Source of the DNA: JAZGER01 sp036480335
GTDB lineage: Bacteria; Pseudomonadota; Gammaproteobacteria; DSM-19610
Assembly: GCA_036480335.1 (NCBI GenBank)
Contig: JAZGGH010000131.1
Coordinates: 1 to 49,744, forward strand
DNA length: 49,744 nucleotides
Direction of reading: 5' to 3'
The translations under genes were made by a program, and so were the position numbers. Shown in pieces: positions 42,192 through 49,744 of the stretch. The notes under the pieces were generated by a model, which worked only from the letters and a program-made list of their open reading frames with translations, did no database searches and was not told the DNA's origin. The stretch's first letter is position 1, and the number at the start of each line of letters is the position of its first letter.

Positions 42192-42481
42192 TACAAAAGC
42201 CTGTATTGCTTAAGCTTTTTGCGCAAAGTACTCCGATTCATGCCCAGCGCTTCGGCCGCACGCGTCTGATTACCTCGCACATGCAACATGACACTTTCAA
42301 GCATGGCCTGCTCGACTTCTCCAATTACCATATCGTAAATACCCTCGGGTGGGTGTCCATCAAGGTCCATAAAATACAGTTCCAGTGATGATTGAACACA
42401 GATACGTAACGGTTGTTTTCTGCGTTCGCCGTTTGGTAGCTGTTTTGCCGCCGCGAGCATACTTTTGATCAACCCGGTCAT
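42191..42481 (-). CDS. fis: DNA-binding protein Fis
   Basis: This 96-residue nucleoid-associated protein bends DNA and regulates rRNA, tRNA and site-specific recombination. The four-helix fold ends in the helix-turn-helix NQTRAAEALGMNRSTLRKKLK; the LESVMLHVRGNQTRAAEALG stretch is nearly invariant. The start codon overlaps dusB by four bases (ATGA) and the stop overlaps purH by one, so dusB-fis-purH is translated as a coupled unit. Confidence 0.96.
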   Translation of the reverse strand: MTGLIKSMLAAAKQLPNGERRKQPLRICVQSSLELYFMDLDGHPPEGIYDMVIGEVEQAMLESVMLHVRGNQTRAAEALGMNRSTLRKKLKQYRLL

Positions 42482-43464
42482 GCCACTTTTTCCTGCAATT
42501 CGGATAGCTGATCAAAAAACTGCTCGATCATAGCATTCTGCTCAGAGATTGATTCAAGCTGATTTATTTGACGTCTGAAATCGGCGCCGCCGGGCTGGCA
42601 TTTACTGTACCAGGCGATATGTTTGCGGGCAACACGCACACCCGTATATTCACCATAAAACGCATAGAGATTTGCAAGATGTTCTTCCATCACTAACCTG
42701 ATCTCCTCTACATCCGGTTCCGGTAGCTTTTTACCGGTTGCCTGATAATAAGCAATTTCACGAAATATCCATGGTCGTCCCTGTGCGGCACGGCCAATCA
42801 TTAATGCATCAGCACCCGTTGCCAGCAGAACAGCCTGTGCTTTTTCCGGAGTCTGGATATCGCCATTGGCAATCACTGGAATATCAACACAATCTTTCAC
42901 TCGCCGAATCGTTTCATATTCGGCATCTCCGCGATAACCGCAAGCTTTAGTGCGCCCATGAACGGCAATGGCACTGATGCCTGCCTGCTCGGCTATTATC
43001 GCTATTGCCGCAGCATTGCGATGCTCGATATCCCAGCCAGTACGAATTTTCAGCGTGACGGGCACATCCACAGCATGCAAAACAGCATCAAGAATTTGCC
43101 CAACCAGCTTTTCATCCTGCATGAGTGCCGAACCGGCCATAACATTACAAACCTTTTTGGCCGGACAACCCATGTTGATGTCGATAATCTGGGCGCCATG
43201 CTCAACATTGAAACGAGCAGCTGCAGCCATCATTTGAGGGTCAGCACCCGCTATCTGTATCGAGATAGGGCCTGATTCACCTTCGTGATCCATCCGCCGT
43301 AACGTCTGACGACTACCCCAGAGCGCAGAATTACAGGACACCATTTCAGATACTGCCAGTCCTGCACCCATGCGCCTGCATAATCGCCGAAATGGACGAT
43401 CCGTTACCCCAGCCATTGGTGCCAGAATCAAATTGTTACGAACAGAATAAGGTCCAATCTGCAT
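42478..43464 (-). CDS. dusB: tRNA-dihydrouridine synthase B
   Basis: This FMN-dependent enzyme of 328 residues makes dihydrouridine in the D-loop of tRNA. It begins MQIGPYSVRNNLILAPMAGVTDRPFR and contains INMGCPAKKVCNVMAGSALM with the catalytic cysteine, RTGWD, AVHGRTK and GADALMIGRAAQGRPWIF. It heads the dusB-fis operon, an arrangement retained from enterics to pseudomonads. Confidence 0.95.
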   Translation of the reverse strand: MQIGPYSVRNNLILAPMAGVTDRPFRRLCRRMGAGLAVSEMVSCNSALWGSRQTLRRMDHEGESGPISIQIAGADPQMMAAAARFNVEHGAQIIDINMGCPAKKVCNVMAGSALMQDEKLVGQILDAVLHAVDVPVTLKIRTGWDIEHRNAAAIAIIAEQAGISAIAVHGRTKACGYRGDAEYETIRRVKDCVDIPVIANGDIQTPEKAQAVLLATGADALMIGRAAQGRPWIFREIAYYQATGKKLPEPDVEEIRLVMEEHLANLYAFYGEYTGVRVARKHIAWYSKCQPGGADFRRQINQLESISEQNAMIEQFFDQLSELQEKVA

Positions 43465-43503
43465 TAAAATAATTCAACCGGCATCATCAGAGTAGGGCGC
43501 ACT

Positions 43504-43532
43504 ATAATACCGTACTCCTTACAACTGAGAAA
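43504..43532 (-). promoter_or_regulatory. Candidate dusB-fis promoter with GC-rich discriminator
   Basis: The minus strand has a -10 element TATTAT (43504-43509) 17 bases after a weak -35 (TTTCTC, 43527-43532). The -10 is followed by AGTGCGCCC, a GC-rich discriminator of the kind seen at growth-rate and ppGpp controlled promoters such as E. coli fis. It lies about 40 bases before the dusB ATG. The weak -35 makes it tentative. Confidence 0.4.
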
Positions 43533-43543
43533 GCCTTATAACC

Positions 43544-45322
43544 TTATGCTTCTGTTTCTGCAGGCTCCTCATCCAGTGGCATAGCAACCACAAGCGGACA
43601 GGTTTCAGCATGATTATCGCCGAGCTTATCCCAGGCATAATGAAATGCACGGGTACGCAATCGGAAAAACTTGTCGGGACCGAGCGAACTAACAAAACCT
43701 GAATTTTTCAATCTATCCATCACCTGTTTCTTGACACGCGCAAACAGCAACTCTATTTCTAGCTCTTCGAGTTGACTGGCCAGATCATGCAACATCTCTT
43801 CGCCCGTTGCATCAATTTCATTTATGCCCTCCGCATCAACAATCACAAACTTCAACTCTTGTTTGAGCGCAACCCGTTCAAGCAGCTTGTCGCTGAAATA
43901 ACCGGTATTGGCGAAATACAAGGGGCCATCAAAACGGATCACCGAAATATTTTTGCAGGTCTGCAGACGATGAGTATCCGCATCACGCAAGGTACCGTCA
44001 GGATCACGCGCCAGCACAGAGACTCTTGGACTCATGGTGCGGTACAAAAACAGCCCAAGCGACAGGATAACACCGGTAATAATGCCGGTTTCAAGATGTG
44101 GAGCAACCAGTAATGTCAGAAAAAAGGTGACCACGGCGACAATGCCGTCATGCGGTTGCACTCGCCATGCATATCGGATGGGTTCGATTTTCACCAGATT
44201 GACTACCGCCATCATAATCACGGCAGCCAGGGTAGCCTGTGGCAAATGATACAGCAAAGGCGTCAGGAAAAGCAGAGTGATACCGACAACGATACCTGTA
44301 ACGACAGCAGAGAAGCCGGTCATAGCGCCGGAATTAATGTTCACCGCTGAGCGGGAAAAAGACCCTGAAACAGCATAACCCTGAAACAGGCAGGAAACAA
44401 TATTACCCAACCCCTGACCGATAAGCTCCTGGTTGGCATCAAGCTTTTGCCGGGTGCGGGCAGCCATTGCCTTGGCGATTGAAATAGCCTCCATGAAGCC
44501 AATAACCGAAATAATGGCTGATGTAGTAAACAGCTGCAAAGCCACTGTAAAATCGATTTCAGGCATTCTCGGTAATGGCAATCCCTGCGGCACCAGACCA
44601 ACAACCTTGCCACCCTGTTCTGCAAAACCAAAATACCATGAAATAAGTGTTGTGGTGACAACAGCAATTAACACACCCGGAAATTTCGGCAGGTACCTCT
44701 TCAGTAAAACCATAATTGACAGCGCCAGAATAGCCATCGCAAGCGTCAGCATATGCGTGTCTGTTGTAGCGGCGACAAGCACATTCCAGACTGTTTCATA
44801 CTGGTGTTCCGCCTTTTCAGCTGTAACACCAAAAATCTTGCTGAGCTGCGAAGAACCTATAATGATGGCGGCAGCATTGGTAAAACCGACGACAACTGGA
44901 TGCGAGAGAAAGTTAACCAGAACACCCAGTTTCAAACCACCCAGAAACAACTGGAACAGCCCCACTTGCAGCGCCATGAGTATTGCATAAGTGACATACA
45001 TATCGACATTAGCACCAGCAATCGGCTCCAGTGCCGCAGCCGTCATCAGGGAGACCACGGCAACCGGACCGGTGGCTAACTGACGTGAAGAGCCGAACAG
45101 CGCAGCGATAATGCCCGGCAAAAATGAAGCATACAATCCATAATAAGCGGGCAAACCGGCAAGCTGTGCATACGCCATTGATTGTGGCACAAGTACCAGC
45201 GCCACTGTAACGCCCGCAATAATATCCGCACGCAACACACCCGGCTTTCTTATATCACCAATCCACTTCAGAAAAGGCAACACACTTCGCCAGTCTGTCG
45301 GAAAAAAATTCTTTAAATTGTG
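43544..45322 (-). CDS. SulP family anion transporter with STAS domain
   Basis: This 592-residue inner-membrane transporter of the SLC26/SulP family imports sulfate or bicarbonate or exchanges related anions. The N-terminal membrane part (about 20-430) begins GVLRADIIAGVTVALVLVPQSMAYAQLAGLPAYYGLYASF, the SulP signature, and later has GLGNIVSCLFQGYAVSGSFSRSAVN. A C-terminal STAS domain (about 455-570; ISVIRFDGPLYFANTGYFSD, VDAEGINEIDATGEEML) is complete. The ATG at 45322 has GGAAAA upstream; a TTG at 45358 would extend it. Substrate cannot be fixed by sequence. Confidence 0.9.
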   Translation of the reverse strand, partial: HNLKNFFPTDWRSVLPFLKWIGDIRKPGVLRADIIAGVTVALVLVPQSMAYAQLAGLPAYYGLYASFLPGIIAALFGSSRQLATGPVAVVSLMTAAALEPIAGANVDMYVTYAILMALQVGLFQLFLGGLKLGVLVNFLSHPVVVGFTNAAAIIIGSSQLSKIFGVTAEKAEHQYETVWNVLVAATTDTHMLTLAMAILALSIMVLLKRYLPKFPGVLIAVVTTTLISWYFGFAEQGGKVVGLVPQGLPLPRMPEIDFTVALQLFTTSAIISVIGFMEAISIAKAMAARTRQKLDANQELIGQGLGNIVSCLFQGYAVSGSFSRSAVNINSGAMTGFSAVVTGIVVGITLLFLTPLLYHLPQATLAAVIMMAVVNLVKIEPIRYAWRVQPHDGIVAVVTFFLTLLVAPHLETGIITGVILSLGLFLYRTMSPRVSVLARDPDGTLRDADTHRLQTCKNISVIRFDGPLYFANTGYFSDKLLERVALKQELKFVIVDAEGINEIDATGEEMLHDLASQLEELEIELLFARVKKQVMDRLKNSGFVSSLGPDKFFRLRTRAFHYAWDKLGDNHAETCPLVVAMPLDEEPAETEA

Positions 45323-45550
45323 CATGCTTTTCCAGAAAATACGCCATAGAATCGACAAATCATATCATAACCCGTGAAATACTCCTTAATCTGCCTCATG
45401 GCAATTGCAGCATGAACCATGCATCTGACAAACGGATGTCAGAGAGCACTCCCGATTACCTGGACTTTTGCCCACCTTTTATGGTAATACATCAATATGA
45501 ATCTGTGGAGGCAGGCTCATCAATCGGTTATAACATCAGGAGGATTTATC

Positions 45551-45664
45551 ATGGCAGAAGTAAAGAAACATTTTCTGGATACCTGTGTATTTTGCACTAC
45601 GCTCATTATCGGCATTCTTTCCGCGGTCACGCTGGCTGTACTTGTGTGGACATTTACACTCTAG
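45551..45664 (+). CDS. 37-residue single-pass membrane protein
   Basis: A short reading frame opens with ATG seven bases after a perfect AGGAGG (45538-45543) and ends with TAG. The product has a short charged N-terminus (MAEVKKHFLD), then a hydrophobic stretch with two cysteines (TCVFCTTLIIGILSAVTLAV) and ends LVWTFTL. Charge and length suggest a single helix with its N-terminus in the cytoplasm. No family is recognised. It is alone on the plus strand between the divergent SulP gene and the convergent patatin-like gene. Confidence 0.7.
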   Translation: MAEVKKHFLDTCVFCTTLIIGILSAVTLAVLVWTFTL

Positions 45665-45726
45665 GGGCCGGGACCCTTGGAACACTCCGGAGACAGACTC
45701 CAGTCACGATCTCTGCAGAATCGGCA

Positions 45727-47115
45727 TCAGTGACTGGCAGCCTGCCTTTTGTTGTCAACAAAGCGATGAAAAGCCTCCGACTGATTCAGGAGAGTATCTG
45801 CTGCATTTATCAGACGATCAACATCCGCACCCGGCAATACAAAGGTTGTCGGCAATTGCTGTAAATGGCTGCGCTCCTTTTCATCGGTTAATGCCGACAA
45901 GCTGAGATCCACATAATAGAATTCTACATCTTCAGTACACCACTGCCTGCCACAACGGGCATAGCTGATGTCATCCTGCCATTTACGCACAGTTTTCTGA
46001 AACTGCTGTATGGTTTCCCGATTATATAAATTTATCTGCACTGTAGTAGCAGCGTCAACTGTATAAAATGTCGAAGGGGGCTCTTCACTCCGTTTGACAT
46101 CAATATTCGGTGCAGCTGCCGCATTGGCTGAAATAATCAAAATCCTGCGAATATCTTTCAAGTTGAAGTGCTCCAGCGCCTGTTCAGCACCCCCATGCAA
46201 CGCAACCCGCTCCATCACTGAGCGCAAACCCAGGTTATCCGCCAAACCACCATCAATCAGATGGATATAGGGATACGTTTCGCTGTTTTTATAACTGCGG
46301 ATTTTCGCAGCAAGCGGCGCGAGACCAGGATGTGCCTGCCACAATTCTGACTCCAACCAGTAAGGCACCTTGCTGCATTTATCGCCGTAATTATGCAGGG
46401 TCACCACAGAAAACAATCCCGGCACAGCCGACGATGCAGCCACCGCACGCGACACCGGAAAACTGGAAATATCAGAACATAGCCAGTCAAATTGTTCCTG
46501 ATGGAACACCAGGCTATTGCCGGTCGTCAAATCGGTCGCATTAATCATGATTGATGGTCCCGGCGCTGAGTTCAAATCAGCAAAAGTAGCCCCTTTGAAT
46601 AGAATCTCATCATAATAGTCTGAGGCCAACTCGCTACGATTATAAAAAATAGAGCCCAGCTTGCGCCAATACAAAGGATTAATCAGGCGCAGCAACAATG
46701 CCTGTTCTACATTGTGCTTCAGGAAATCATCCTCATACGCCTCAAGAATTTTACGTCCATACAAACCATAATAGGCGGCGGTAAAACTCCCGCCGGAAAC
46801 GGACGAAATCATATCGACCTCGTCGAGCAAATTAAACGACTTCCCCTGCCATTGAACCCGGGTTTCTGACAACGTTTTCAGAACACCATAAGAGAAGGCA
46901 GACGCCCGCATCCCGCCACCGGAAAACGCCAGAATAACCAGCAATTCATCGGATCGATCATAGCCAGGTGCTTGTAACAGACCTTGCGCCACCGGTTGCG
47001 TTGCTGGCGAGCGCTCACCAAATGGCGAATTGATCGGAAAATGGGCCGAACAACCAGACAGGAAGAGAAGTACTAAGAAAATACAGGAACGAATAATTTT
47101 ATACTTAACTGGCAT
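45727..47115 (-). CDS. Patatin-like phospholipase, predicted lipoprotein
   Basis: This protein of 462 residues has a lipoprotein signal peptide with lipobox LSGC (Cys22). The patatin domain has the oxyanion loop SGGGMRASAF, the nucleophile motif SSVSGGS and the catalytic Asp in LIDGGLADN, giving a Ser-Asp dyad. It should hydrolyse acyl chains of phospholipids or lysophospholipids in the envelope; Asp and Ser residues are not found next to the lipobox Cys in a form that lets me assign inner or outer membrane. The ATG at 47115 (MPVKYK) is preferred over a longer frame to 47172, which lacks a signal start. Confidence 0.85.
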   Translation of the reverse strand: MPVKYKIIRSCIFLVLLFLSGCSAHFPINSPFGERSPATQPVAQGLLQAPGYDRSDELLVILAFSGGGMRASAFSYGVLKTLSETRVQWQGKSFNLLDEVDMISSVSGGSFTAAYYGLYGRKILEAYEDDFLKHNVEQALLLRLINPLYWRKLGSIFYNRSELASDYYDEILFKGATFADLNSAPGPSIMINATDLTTGNSLVFHQEQFDWLCSDISSFPVSRAVAASSAVPGLFSVVTLHNYGDKCSKVPYWLESELWQAHPGLAPLAAKIRSYKNSETYPYIHLIDGGLADNLGLRSVMERVALHGGAEQALEHFNLKDIRRILIISANAAAAPNIDVKRSEEPPSTFYTVDAATTVQINLYNRETIQQFQKTVRKWQDDISYARCGRQWCTEDVEFYYVDLSLSALTDEKERSHLQQLPTTFVLPGADVDRLINAADTLLNQSEAFHRFVDNKRQAASH

Positions 47116-47255
47116 TGCACTCGAATACTCATGAATAAATGGGCCTATTCGTGAACTCGCATCTGCATTCAAAGATGGCGAAATCGATAAACCATACCCA
47201 CAGAAGAATGACAGCCTGAATAATAACTATCCAGGCTTATCATCCAGCCGACAAA

Positions 47256-47456
47256 TTAATCGAGAATAAATGAGATTTTTGCAGCGAGCCGATACTTCAC
47301 TATCTTGCCGTCCTCGATGACACATTGCATATCCTTTGCATACAGCGATTTAATATTACGCACGGATTTAGAGGCTTCCTTTACGGCATTTTCAGCCGCA
47401 TCATCCCAGGATTTATCAGACTGAGCGATGACTTCAATAACTTTTACAATAGACAT
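47256..47456 (-). CDS. Dodecin family flavin-binding protein
   Basis: This 66-residue protein (MSIVKVIEVIAQSDKSWDDAAENAV) has the dodecin beta-alpha-beta-beta fold with the conserved S-x-K-S-W-x-D-A-A motif and a final strand pair (VIEDGKIVKYRLAAKISFIL). Dodecins assemble into hollow 12-mers that store or buffer flavins. GAGGAG lies at good spacing before the ATG. It stands between the patatin-like gene and the membrane protein at 47487 on the same strand. Confidence 0.9.
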   Translation of the reverse strand: MSIVKVIEVIAQSDKSWDDAAENAVKEASKSVRNIKSLYAKDMQCVIEDGKIVKYRLAAKISFILD

Positions 47457-47486
47457 TGTTAACTCCTCGTTGTTACTTCACATGAA

Positions 47487-48182
47487 TTATTCTTTCAATT
47501 TAATCTGGATTCTACCATCTTCAACATCCAGTGCTTCTACACCCTCTGCAAATGACTTCCAGAAACCCTCATTCTGACCATACTCATCCACCAGATCGAT
47601 GTTTTTCAGATTACCCAACCAGGCATTTGGCACCGCCACGCCCATAATAGTGACGCCTTTCAGAACAACTCTGGGACGACTATCCACAAAGGCCAGCTCG
47701 ATACCTGCTTTCATTTTCAGGGTCTTGCCACCCAGAATTGGAAAATCCTCATCCAGTGGCACGAGTAATTTTGCGCTGATCAAATCATCCGACAGATCGA
47801 TAGCCAGCTTGTCGGCCAGGTCTGTGTTTTTTGCCAGCAGGGCATTGATCTCATCTTCAGTCAATGAAACTTCATGGCGAGCATCTTTCTCACTAAACAC
47901 TTCCGGCTCAAGCTTTTCGCCCACAATCACAGCAGAAGACGGCACAGTAATATCGGGATTCAACCCAGACAAACCGAGGCGAGACAGTTTACGACCCAGT
48001 TGCTGCTCCTGTTTTTCAGACAGTGTAACCGGCGTAAAATGGGTCGGGAAAATCCATGTGCGAAAAATCCAGACAGATAAAAACACCGTCACAATGATCG
48101 CCAGCAATATCATCAGTATGACATGTAGGGTATCAAAGCGTTTTTTACCCGCCGTCGGCATATCAAAATCAGCATCAACCAT
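47487..48182 (-). CDS. Membrane-anchored protein of unknown function
   Basis: This 231-residue protein has a cytoplasmic N-terminus (about 1-19), one membrane helix (about 20-46, LHVILMILLAIIVTVFLSVWIF) and a periplasmic domain. The periplasmic part has a conserved-looking VSLTEDEINALLAKN helix and the strand series FPILGGKTLKMKAGIELAFVDSRPRVVLKGVTIMGVAVPNAWLGN. The fold may resemble lipid-binding YpmS/DUF2140-like domains, which is a weak inference. Its start overlaps the end of the PPK2 gene by eight bases. Confidence 0.75.
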   Translation of the reverse strand: MVDADFDMPTAGKKRFDTLHVILMILLAIIVTVFLSVWIFRTWIFPTHFTPVTLSEKQEQQLGRKLSRLGLSGLNPDITVPSSAVIVGEKLEPEVFSEKDARHEVSLTEDEINALLAKNTDLADKLAIDLSDDLISAKLLVPLDEDFPILGGKTLKMKAGIELAFVDSRPRVVLKGVTIMGVAVPNAWLGNLKNIDLVDEYGQNEGFWKSFAEGVEALDVEDGRIQIKLKE

Positions 48183-49053
48183 GATTTTTCAGCCACTCAC
48201 GCATTTCGTCAAAGCGTTGCCGCTCCTTTTTTGATACTTCAGGATATTTCAATCCCAGTTTCTCCATCGAAGCAACAATGATTGAAGCCACAACCAACCG
48301 CATTGCAGGCTTATCATCCGCTGGAATGGCAAACCAGGGTGCCCAGGGTCTTGATGTGGCCTTCAATGCTGATTCATACGCATGCATGTATTCTGGCCAG
48401 AGCTTGCTTTCCTCCACATCACCCGAAGAAAACTTCCAGTTCTTGCGTTTGTTGTCGAGGCGCGAAAGGAAGCGCCGATGCTGCTCTTCCTGTGACACAT
48501 TCAACCAGAATTTTAGAATCATTGTACCGTTCCTGGCCATATGTTTTTCATGATCAAGAATTGACTCAAAACGTTCCTGCCAGAGGGTATCCAGTGGTGG
48601 CTGGTGCGGCAGTTTTTCAGCTTTTAGATAGTCAGGATGGACGCGCACAACCAGCGTTTCTTCATAATAGCTACGATTAAATACACCGATGCGACCACGC
48701 TGCGGCAGCCGTTTTGCACTGCGCCAGAGAAAATCATGATCCAGTTCTTCGCTGCTAGGCTGCTTGAATGAAAAAACCTGGCAGCCAGCCGGGTCAACAC
48801 CTCGCATCACTGCTCGAATCGTACTGTCCTTTCCTGCTGCATCCATTGCCTGAAAAACCAGCAATACCGAATGCTGGTCGGATGCGTAAAGACGCCGCTG
48901 CAGATGATCAATAGATTCGACCAGGACGTCGAGGCAGCGTTTATATTCCTTCTTGCTGGGAATATCCTCGCAAACAGTCGGCAAATCTTCCACTTTGAAC
49001 TGGCCATCAAAAGGCACCAGATACGGGCTATCTATAGCTGAATACACTGGCAT
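48175..49053 (-). CDS. Polyphosphate kinase 2 family protein
   Basis: This 292-residue PPK2-fold kinase transfers phosphate between polyphosphate and nucleotides (or the reverse). The Walker A motif is FQAMDAAGKDST (about 68-79), Walker B lies in RIGVFNRSYYEE, and the lid module reads GVDPAGCQVFSFKQPS. WLNVSQEEQHRRFLSRLDN and KLWPEYMHAYE complete the family signature. The single-domain length suggests a class I or class III enzyme, which would phosphorylate NDP or NMP; class cannot be fixed here. The 3' end overlaps the membrane-protein gene by eight bases. Confidence 0.9.
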   Translation of the reverse strand: MPVYSAIDSPYLVPFDGQFKVEDLPTVCEDIPSKKEYKRCLDVLVESIDHLQRRLYASDQHSVLLVFQAMDAAGKDSTIRAVMRGVDPAGCQVFSFKQPSSEELDHDFLWRSAKRLPQRGRIGVFNRSYYEETLVVRVHPDYLKAEKLPHQPPLDTLWQERFESILDHEKHMARNGTMILKFWLNVSQEEQHRRFLSRLDNKRKNWKFSSGDVEESKLWPEYMHAYESALKATSRPWAPWFAIPADDKPAMRLVVASIIVASMEKLGLKYPEVSKKERQRFDEMREWLKNHG

Positions 49054-49062
49054 TACCGCGGC

Positions 49063-49275
49063 TTATGGCTTGCCTTCAAAGGCACAGCCAGATTTCAAAC
49101 CCAGCATACTGAATATTTTGGCTGCCGGACAAAGACCAGTAAAGGCAGATTGCAATAAATTCGCCCCAATGAAAACAGTGAACCAGAAAAAGTTCGGGTG
49201 GACATATTGCGTCAGCACAACGCTGATTAGAATCATTGTACCAGCAAACGCAAACATAGCTTTATCAATTGACAT
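49063..49275 (-). CDS. DUF2892 family small membrane protein
   Basis: This 70-residue protein has two hydrophobic helices (about 7-22 and 28-47). The second runs into GLCPAAKIFSMLGLKSGC, the conserved C-P-x-x-x-x-x-x-x-x-x-G-x-x-x-G-C pattern of DUF2892 (YgaP-like inner-membrane) proteins. Such proteins sit alone or fused to rhodanese domains. It ends nine bases upstream of the PPK2 gene and may lead that operon. Confidence 0.88.
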   Translation of the reverse strand: MSIDKAMFAFAGTMILISVVLTQYVHPNFFWFTVFIGANLLQSAFTGLCPAAKIFSMLGLKSGCAFEGKP

Positions 49276-49409
49276 AGCGTATCTCCAAAATATTAGTCAC
49301 TTTAGGCATGTATTATACATGAGGGCGCTGCCAATATTCAGAGACTCTCAAGCAAACATCTGCGACAACCCCAAAAACAATGGCATCAACAACGCCGAGC
49401 CACATTTAT

Positions 49410-49744
49410 GGGTATCTCTATTAATTCACCAAAACCCAGTATAATAGCCATCTTCCACAACGCACAGAACAAACAACATGACTCGAGATATATTTAACCC
49501 GATCTTCGAAATACATGGACAACCGACTTGATCGACTGGGTGATCCCCTGGTTGAACTGGATGAAGCGGTTGACTGGAGTGCCTTTCGGCGTCTTCTTAA
49601 AATAGTTCATAAGAAAGCTCGAAAAAGTAATGCAGGCGCACGCCCCAAAGATATTGTCCTGATGTTTAAAGGTTTGGTGATACAAAACCTCTATGGGTTA
49701 AGTGACGATCAACTGGAATACCAGATACAGGATCGTCGCAGCTT
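49410..49744 (+). mobile_element. IS5-like insertion sequence, left end (truncated by window)
   Basis: The transposase reading frame begins at 49515 and runs off the right edge. The likely left terminus is GGGTATCTCTATTAATT from 49410, about 70-105 bases before the transposase starts. That terminus shares CTCTATTAAT and an upstream GG with the left end of MITE element B, suggesting that A and B are mobilised by this family. The exact boundary cannot be confirmed without the right end. Confidence 0.6.
49515..49744 (+). CDS. IS5-family transposase, N-terminal fragment
   Basis: The visible 76 residues begin MDNRLDRLGDPLVELDEAVDW and continue through a segment with PKDIVLMFKGLVIQNLYGLSDDQLEYQI, the N-terminal (DUF772-like) domain of IS5-type DDE transposases. 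The catalytic triad would lie beyond the window. A second ATG at 49478 opens a frame (MTRDIFNPIFEI) that would join this one if a single base at 49514 were absent, so the 5' end may carry a frameshift or the start may simply be at 49515. Confidence 0.82.
   Translation, partial: MDNRLDRLGDPLVELDEAVDWSAFRRLLKIVHKKARKSNAGARPKDIVLMFKGLVIQNLYGLSDDQLEYQIQDRRS

Noticed and set aside
45700..45737. Inverted repeat CCAGTCAC/GTGACTGG between the 37-residue gene and the patatin-like gene
   Set aside because: Eight-bp arms with a loop of more than 20 bases and no T-run; too weak to call a terminator.

Overview
The window is chromosomal DNA from a gammaproteobacterium of moderate GC. The evidence is gene order: Tyr-Gly-Thr tRNAs feeding into tuf, dusB-fis-purH-purD, ybeD-lipB-lipA, rhlB divergent from trxA-rho, rppH-ptsP and argE-argA. 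A VPxPA-type (PEP-CTERM class) sorting tail and IS5-type elements suggest an environmental lineage, perhaps close to sulfur oxidisers or methanotrophs; that placement is inference. No rRNA, CRISPR array, prophage or complete island was seen.

Layout. 1-600: start of tuf and three tRNAs on the minus strand, behind a near-consensus sigma-70 promoter. 611-1600: a secreted VPxPA-CTERM protein with a sigma-54-like promoter. 1864-4865: a small exported protein, an EamA transporter preceded by a terminator and a structured non-coding stretch, an MBL-fold hydrolase and a membrane protein. 4928-9913: ABC-F ATPase Uup, small hypotheticals, a CPA2 antiporter, a Cys-rich unknown and an orphan Xre/MbcA-like protein. 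10017-14290: a ferredoxin-reductase-like flavoprotein, a DUF481 outer-membrane protein and a run of small genes (DUF3301, YdcH and unknowns). 14404-19089: an M16C protease, xthA and an orphan MlaC-like protein. 19093-22700: a tightly overlapping leftward operon ybeD-lipB-lipA-VTC2/HIT-like protein-unknown-ycgL. 22803-28599: type II secretion gspC-D-E-F only. 28739-31979: rhlB, trxA, rho. 32154-34953: ptsP and rppH. 35129-39164: HAD phosphatase, argE, argA, cpdA. 39187-43464: dusB-fis-purH-(MITE)-purD. 43544-49275: SulP transporter, a 37-residue membrane peptide gene, patatin-like lipoprotein, dodecin, a membrane protein, PPK2 and a DUF2892 protein. 49410-end: left end of an IS5-like element.

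Most of the window is core housekeeping. The less ordinary signals are: (i) the lipoate operon extended by a VTC2/GalT-like HIT protein and two companions; (ii) three short terminal-inverted-repeat elements, two of them sitting at TTAA sites that contain a neighbour's stop codon; (iii) a 17-bp hairpin enclosing the start codon of the DUF3301 gene; (iv) a sigma-54-like promoter before the sorting-tail protein; (v) a structured non-coding stretch ending in a terminator just before the EamA gene; and (vi) a 37-residue membrane protein with a perfect Shine-Dalgarno. No wholly new multi-gene system is evident; the extended lipoate operon is the best candidate for unexplored biology.
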